Shown here one piece after another: positions 60,753 through 64,000 of a stretch of DNA of 64,000 bases. Location of the stretch: positions 248,001-312,000 of the forward strand of contig NZ_JAPEUL010000011.1 in the NCBI RefSeq assembly GCF_026113935.1. The letters are read 5' to 3'. The notes below the pieces were generated by a model. The model was not told the DNA's origin, did no database searches, and saw only the letters and a program-made list of their open reading frames with translations. This DNA is from Marinomonas rhodophyticola (GTDB lineage: Bacteria > Pseudomonadota > Gammaproteobacteria > Pseudomonadales > Marinomonadaceae). The position numbers and the translations under genes are program-made. Position 1 is the stretch's first letter. Each line of letters opens with the position of its first letter.

Positions 60753-61666
60753 AAAAGAACATACGAGGAGAACAAAAAGATGTGTATCCCTCTAGACAGT
60801 ATTCTTCACCAACGCACATTCATCGCCAAGACCCCGTTATTTACTCCAATGACCGAAAAAAAGCGCCGCTCGAAGAAGCGCTTTTAGATCAGTATGAAAA
60901 GAAAGGTTTTTTATTCTTAGATGATCTTTTTGATGATCATGAAGTGGCTGATATGCAACGACATATGCAGCGCTTACGAGACAGTGATGAAATAAAGCAC
61001 AGAGCAGAAAGTATTACAGAAGTGAGTAGCGGTGATGTTCGTTCGGTGTTTGATGTTCATAAGTTGAGTCATTTTTTTCAGAGTATCGCACAAGACCCAC
61101 GGTTAGTTCGAATTGCAGAATATCTTTTGGGTGACGAGGTTTATCTTCATCAGACGCGTTTGAATTATAAGCCAGGATTTCGTGGAAAAGATTTTTACTG
61201 GCATTCGGACTTTGAAACATGGCATACGGAAGACGGTATGCCGCGTATGAGAGCCTTGAGTATGTCGATTACACTGACTCCCAATGATTATCATAATGGC
61301 CCTTTGTTGTTGATTCCGGGTTCTCATCAAACGTTTATATCTTGTGTTGGTGAAACACCAGACAATAACTACCTTTCTTCGCTTAAAAAACAAGATGTTG
61401 GCATTCCAGATGATGTCTCATTGCAGTCATTGATTGAGCAGAATGGTATTGAAGCAGCTGTTGGTCAGCCTGGCAGAATTATTTTGTTTGATTGCAATCT
61501 GCTACATGGCTCAAATAGCAATATTACTTCATCGCCTAGGTCGAATTTATTTTTTGTCTACAATGCCTTGTCGAATCGTGTGGTTTTACCGTTTGGTAAT
61601 ACGGCGCCAAGGCCTGAATACATCGCGGCTAGGAAGTCGATTAAAGGCCTCAAAAAGAGCGATTAG
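60749..61666 (+). CDS. ectD: Ectoine hydroxylase
   Basis: Fe(II)/2-oxoglutarate dioxygenase forming 5-hydroxyectoine. A 305-residue protein carrying the EctD signature FYWHSDFETWHTEDGMPRMRALSMSI (near residues 148-173), with the His-x-Asp iron ligands. The distal His is in LFDCNLLHGSNSNIT near 250, and the 2-oxoglutarate-binding Arg follows in SSPRSNLFFVYN. Opening residues DVYPSRQYS and HRQDPVIYSND match the family. The GTG start at 60749 is the only in-frame start near the family beginning, as a TAA lies at 60745 or just upstream. Location directly after ectC is classic. Confidence 0.93.
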   Translation: MKKNIRGEQKDVYPSRQYSSPTHIHRQDPVIYSNDRKKAPLEEALLDQYEKKGFLFLDDLFDDHEVADMQRHMQRLRDSDEIKHRAESITEVSSGDVRSVFDVHKLSHFFQSIAQDPRLVRIAEYLLGDEVYLHQTRLNYKPGFRGKDFYWHSDFETWHTEDGMPRMRALSMSITLTPNDYHNGPLLLIPGSHQTFISCVGETPDNNYLSSLKKQDVGIPDDVSLQSLIEQNGIEAAVGQPGRIILFDCNLLHGSNSNITSSPRSNLFFVYNALSNRVVLPFGNTAPRPEYIAARKSIKGLKKSD

Positions 61667-61755
61667 TGCTTAAATTTTCCGCAACCTTATGACAATATAG
61701 CGGCAGTTTTAAATTTCGGCATAAGTTGGCTTTTAGCCCCTTAAAAATTGGAAAA

Positions 61756-63201
61756 ATGATGGGACAACATACAGTTGAGAAAATCGGCGGCACGTCCATG
61801 AGTGACTACCGTTCAGTTAGAGATAATATAATTTTTAAACCCACTTTAGCGAATAATATGTACCAGCGAATATTCGTTGTTTCTGCTTATGCAGGTATGA
61901 CAGATAAGCTGTTGGAGCATAAGAAAACGGGTGACGCAGGTGTATTTGCTTTGTTTGCTCAGGAGCGCAAGCAAAACAATTGGTTTCCTGCTTTGCAAGA
62001 TGTTCGCAATTCAATGTTGGCAATCAATCACAGCCTATTTGAAGCGGGAGAGCTACGCCATAAAGCGGATGCTTTTTTAAATAGTCGTTTGAAAGAAGCT
62101 CAAGAATGTTTAGAAGACTTGCATCGTCTTTGTCAACACGGACATTTCTCAATTAGTGAGCACCTTGCGACAGTTCGTGAAATGCTTGCCAGTCTTGGCG
62201 AGGCACACAGTGCTTGGAATACCGCGCACCTTTTACAGCGCGACGGTGTAAACGCTGTGTTTGTTGATTTGACCGGTTGGAATAGTCCAAGTCATATGTC
62301 GCTTGATGAGCGTATTCTAGATGCGTTTAAAGATATCGATTTAAGCAAAGAGCTTCCTATTGCGACAGGTTATGCGCACAGTGAAACAGGTCTAATGTCT
62401 ACTTTTGACCGTGGTTACAGTGAAATGACATTTAGTCGAATTGCGGTTCTGACGAAAGCTCATGAAGCCGTTATTCATAAAGAATTCCATCTAAGCAGTG
62501 CCGATCCTCGTTTGGTTGGTGAGAGTAAAGCGGTGCCAATAGGTCGGACCAACTACGATGTCGCTGATCAGCTTGCTAATCTTGGGATGGAAGCGATTCA
62601 TCCGAAAGCGGCGAAAGGTTTACGCCAAAGTGGTATATCATTGCGTGTGAAGAATACCTTTGAGCCAGAGCATACTGGTACGCTTATTACTGGTGATTAC
62701 GTCAGTGATGCACCTTGTGTTGAGATCATTGCTGGCTGTCGTGGCGTATTTGCCGTGGAACTGTTCGATCAAGATATGGCAGGTGATATCGATAAATTTG
62801 ATGTGGATATTCTTAAAGTATTAAGACAATTCCATGCGCATATCATCGCTAAAGACATTAATGCGAATACCATTACACACTATTTGGCTATCAACCTGAA
62901 AACCTTGAAGCGTGTCATGAGAGTATTGCATGAGCGTTTTGCAGACGCTGAGATTACGCAACGTAAAGTGGCGATTGTTTCCGCGATAGGTAGTGATATG
63001 AAAACCACAGGTATGTTAGCGAAGGCGGTAAAAGCCATTGCAGAACAGAATGTGAATGTGTTGGCAATGCACCAATCTATGCGTCAGGTAGATATGCAGT
63101 TTGTTGTCGATGAAGAAGATTACGAAAAAGCCATCTGCAGCTTACATAAAGAATTGGTTGAAGTGCATAATCATGGTCGAGCTATCTGTTTAGCGTCCTA
63201 A
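61756..63201 (+). CDS. ask: Aspartokinase associated with ectoine synthesis (Ask_Ect)
   Basis: Phosphorylates aspartate to feed ectoine precursor supply. The 481-residue protein starts MMGQHTVEKIGGTSMSDY with the kinase VEKIGGTSM motif. FDRGYSEMTFSRIAVL near 220 and HLSSADPRLVG near 255 are kinase motifs. The C-terminal ACT region (about 330-481) includes VAIVSAIGSDMKTTGMLAKAVKAIAEQNVNVLAMHQSM. This isoform is usually feedback-relaxed, allowing osmotic flux. The ATG at 61756 is chosen since the family begins with HTVEKIGG; an upstream TTG is rejected. Ends at a terminator. Confidence 0.92.
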   Translation: MMGQHTVEKIGGTSMSDYRSVRDNIIFKPTLANNMYQRIFVVSAYAGMTDKLLEHKKTGDAGVFALFAQERKQNNWFPALQDVRNSMLAINHSLFEAGELRHKADAFLNSRLKEAQECLEDLHRLCQHGHFSISEHLATVREMLASLGEAHSAWNTAHLLQRDGVNAVFVDLTGWNSPSHMSLDERILDAFKDIDLSKELPIATGYAHSETGLMSTFDRGYSEMTFSRIAVLTKAHEAVIHKEFHLSSADPRLVGESKAVPIGRTNYDVADQLANLGMEAIHPKAAKGLRQSGISLRVKNTFEPEHTGTLITGDYVSDAPCVEIIAGCRGVFAVELFDQDMAGDIDKFDVDILKVLRQFHAHIIAKDINANTITHYLAINLKTLKRVMRVLHERFADAEITQRKVAIVSAIGSDMKTTGMLAKAVKAIAEQNVNVLAMHQSMRQVDMQFVVDEEDYEKAICSLHKELVEVHNHGRAICLAS

Positions 63202-63233
63202 TCGATAAGTAATTTGTCCAAGTGAAGACTACC

Positions 63234-63272
63234 AACCCTAAATGTTAGAAATGACATTTAGGGTTTTTTTAT
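63234..63272 (+). terminator. Rho-independent terminator closing the ectoine operon
   Basis: CCCTAAATGT and ACATTTAGGG pair around TAGAAATG, followed by T7. Confidence 0.92.
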
Positions 63273-63313
63273 ATTAATGAGAGGCCTTTGACGTTTAGAG
63301 CCTTAATTTTGCC

Positions 63314-64000
63314 CTAGTCAATGTGAACGATAGGGCTGCCGCGATTGAATTCCTCCGCTGTCACCGCTTTACTCACATAGTAGCCTTGACCAAAGTCACA
63401 TTGAAAATTAGCGAGCATTTTCCACTGTGCTCTGGTTTCTATGCCTTCTGCTAATACTTTAATATTAAGTTTATGCGCCATGGCAATAATGGCTTCGACA
63501 ATTTTTCGGTCGTCTGGGTCTTCTTCTAGGTCTATCACAAAGCTTCGATCAATTTTTAATAAATCCACGGGAAGATTTTTTAGCTGAGAAAGAGAGGAAT
63601 ATCCTGTGCCGAAGTCATCAATCGCAATACAAATGCCCATGTCTTTAAAGGTTTGTAGCAGTGCTCTTGCGAGGTGGACGTCTTCAAGAATAGATGTCTC
63701 AGTGATTTCAAAGCCAATTAAATTAGCCGGCACTTGATATTTAATCAGCAGCTCTTTAACTAAAACAACAAAATATGGGTCAGACAATTGCGAGGAGGCA
63801 AGATTGATATGCAGTAAAATATCGGGTCTATTCTCCAATTTACGTCTAGCCAGATAAGCAATACTTGTTTCTAGAATCCAGTAGCCTAACACCACAATTT
63901 TTCCCGTGCTTTCGGCCAGTGGAATAAAATCATTGGGGAAAATTAAGCCTTTTTCAGGATGATTCCAGCGGATCAGAGCTTCTGCACCAATGACTTGGTT
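63314..64000 (-). CDS. EAL domain cyclic-di-GMP phosphodiesterase, 5' end beyond window
   Basis: The minus-strand frame is open to the right edge, so the gene is partial. The visible part is almost a complete EAL domain: the signature reads GAEALIRWNHPEKGLIFPNDFIPLAE, then HINLASSQLSDP with the metal-binding Asn, FEITETSILED, IAIDDFGTGYSSLSQLKNLPVDLLKIDRSF with the DDFGTG loop, and VLAEGIETRAQW. The catalytic acid residues seen are intact, so active hydrolysis of c-di-GMP is likely. Domains upstream (GGDEF, PAS or membrane sensors) cannot be seen. Convergent with the ectoine operon. Confidence 0.92.
   Translation of the reverse strand, partial: NQVIGAEALIRWNHPEKGLIFPNDFIPLAESTGKIVVLGYWILETSIAYLARRKLENRPDILLHINLASSQLSDPYFVVLVKELLIKYQVPANLIGFEITETSILEDVHLARALLQTFKDMGICIAIDDFGTGYSSLSQLKNLPVDLLKIDRSFVIDLEEDPDDRKIVEAIIAMAHKLNIKVLAEGIETRAQWKMLANFQCDFGQGYYVSKAVTAEEFNRGSPIVHID

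Overview
This 64 kb window is a piece of a gammaproteobacterial chromosome, most likely a marine member of the Oceanospirillales close to Marinomonas. That is inferred from gene content and protein resemblance; no search was run. Pointers are the complete ectABCD-ask operon for ectoine and hydroxyectoine, a sodium-type PomAB flagellar stator, a Pseudomonas-type AraC-family ArgR beside an NAD-dependent glutamate dehydrogenase of about 1600 residues and an Aot-type ABC transporter, KDO lipopolysaccharide genes, and a moderate to low GC composition. No integrase, transposase, prophage, CRISPR array, tRNA or rRNA was recognised. Most of the window is ordinary core chromosome.

Layout. 1-4.3 kb: end of a CYTH protein and glnE. 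4.3-8 kb: sbmA, a PhzF-family gene and astC/argD. 8-17.5 kb: an arginine/glutamate block (gdhB, argR, aot-type ABC transporter), then a P-II gene. 18-26.8 kb: hemE, a DUF2927 protein, a Nudix hydrolase, astE, znuA with a palindromic operator, and the KDO operon kdsD-kdsA-kdsC-kdsB. 27-30 kb: two tandem TraF-like surface proteins. 30-35 kb: fau, 6S RNA, zapA, prfB with its programmed frameshift, lysS, hisC. 35-44.7 kb: accessory-looking genes (SLC13 permease, DKNYY protein, ECF sigma/anti-sigma pair, LysR, small DMT/SMR transporters, GNAT, a fragment of an aspartoacylase). 44.7-50.7 kb: dxs-ispA-xseB, pomAB, dapB. 50.7-56.3 kb: MarR regulator and a likely light-responsive block (photolyase, DUF523/DUF1722 protein, FAD oxidoreductase, divergent MerR regulator). 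56.3-63.2 kb: NSS transporter and the ectoine operon. 63.3 kb to the end: an EAL phosphodiesterase running off the edge.

How the genes work together. astC, astE, gdhB, ArgR, the Aot-type transporter and P-II outline arginine uptake, catabolism to glutamate and nitrogen sensing. ectA/B/C/D with a dedicated aspartokinase form a complete osmoprotectant pathway. kdsD/A/C/B make CMP-KDO. xseB-ispA-dxs is the usual isoprenoid cluster.

The most striking oddity is at sequence level. Thirteen genes, several of them normally essential (hemE, dxs, kdsC, glnE), are broken by single-base events. Seven of the fifteen frameshifts have the same form: one extra base exactly in the centre of an expected GAGCTC, giving GAGNCTC. 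Removing that base restores the family-typical reading frame each time, and every repaired gene is then a whole number of codons. This looks like a systematic consensus error at a particular, perhaps modified, motif rather than gene decay. I therefore annotate these genes as single full-length loci.
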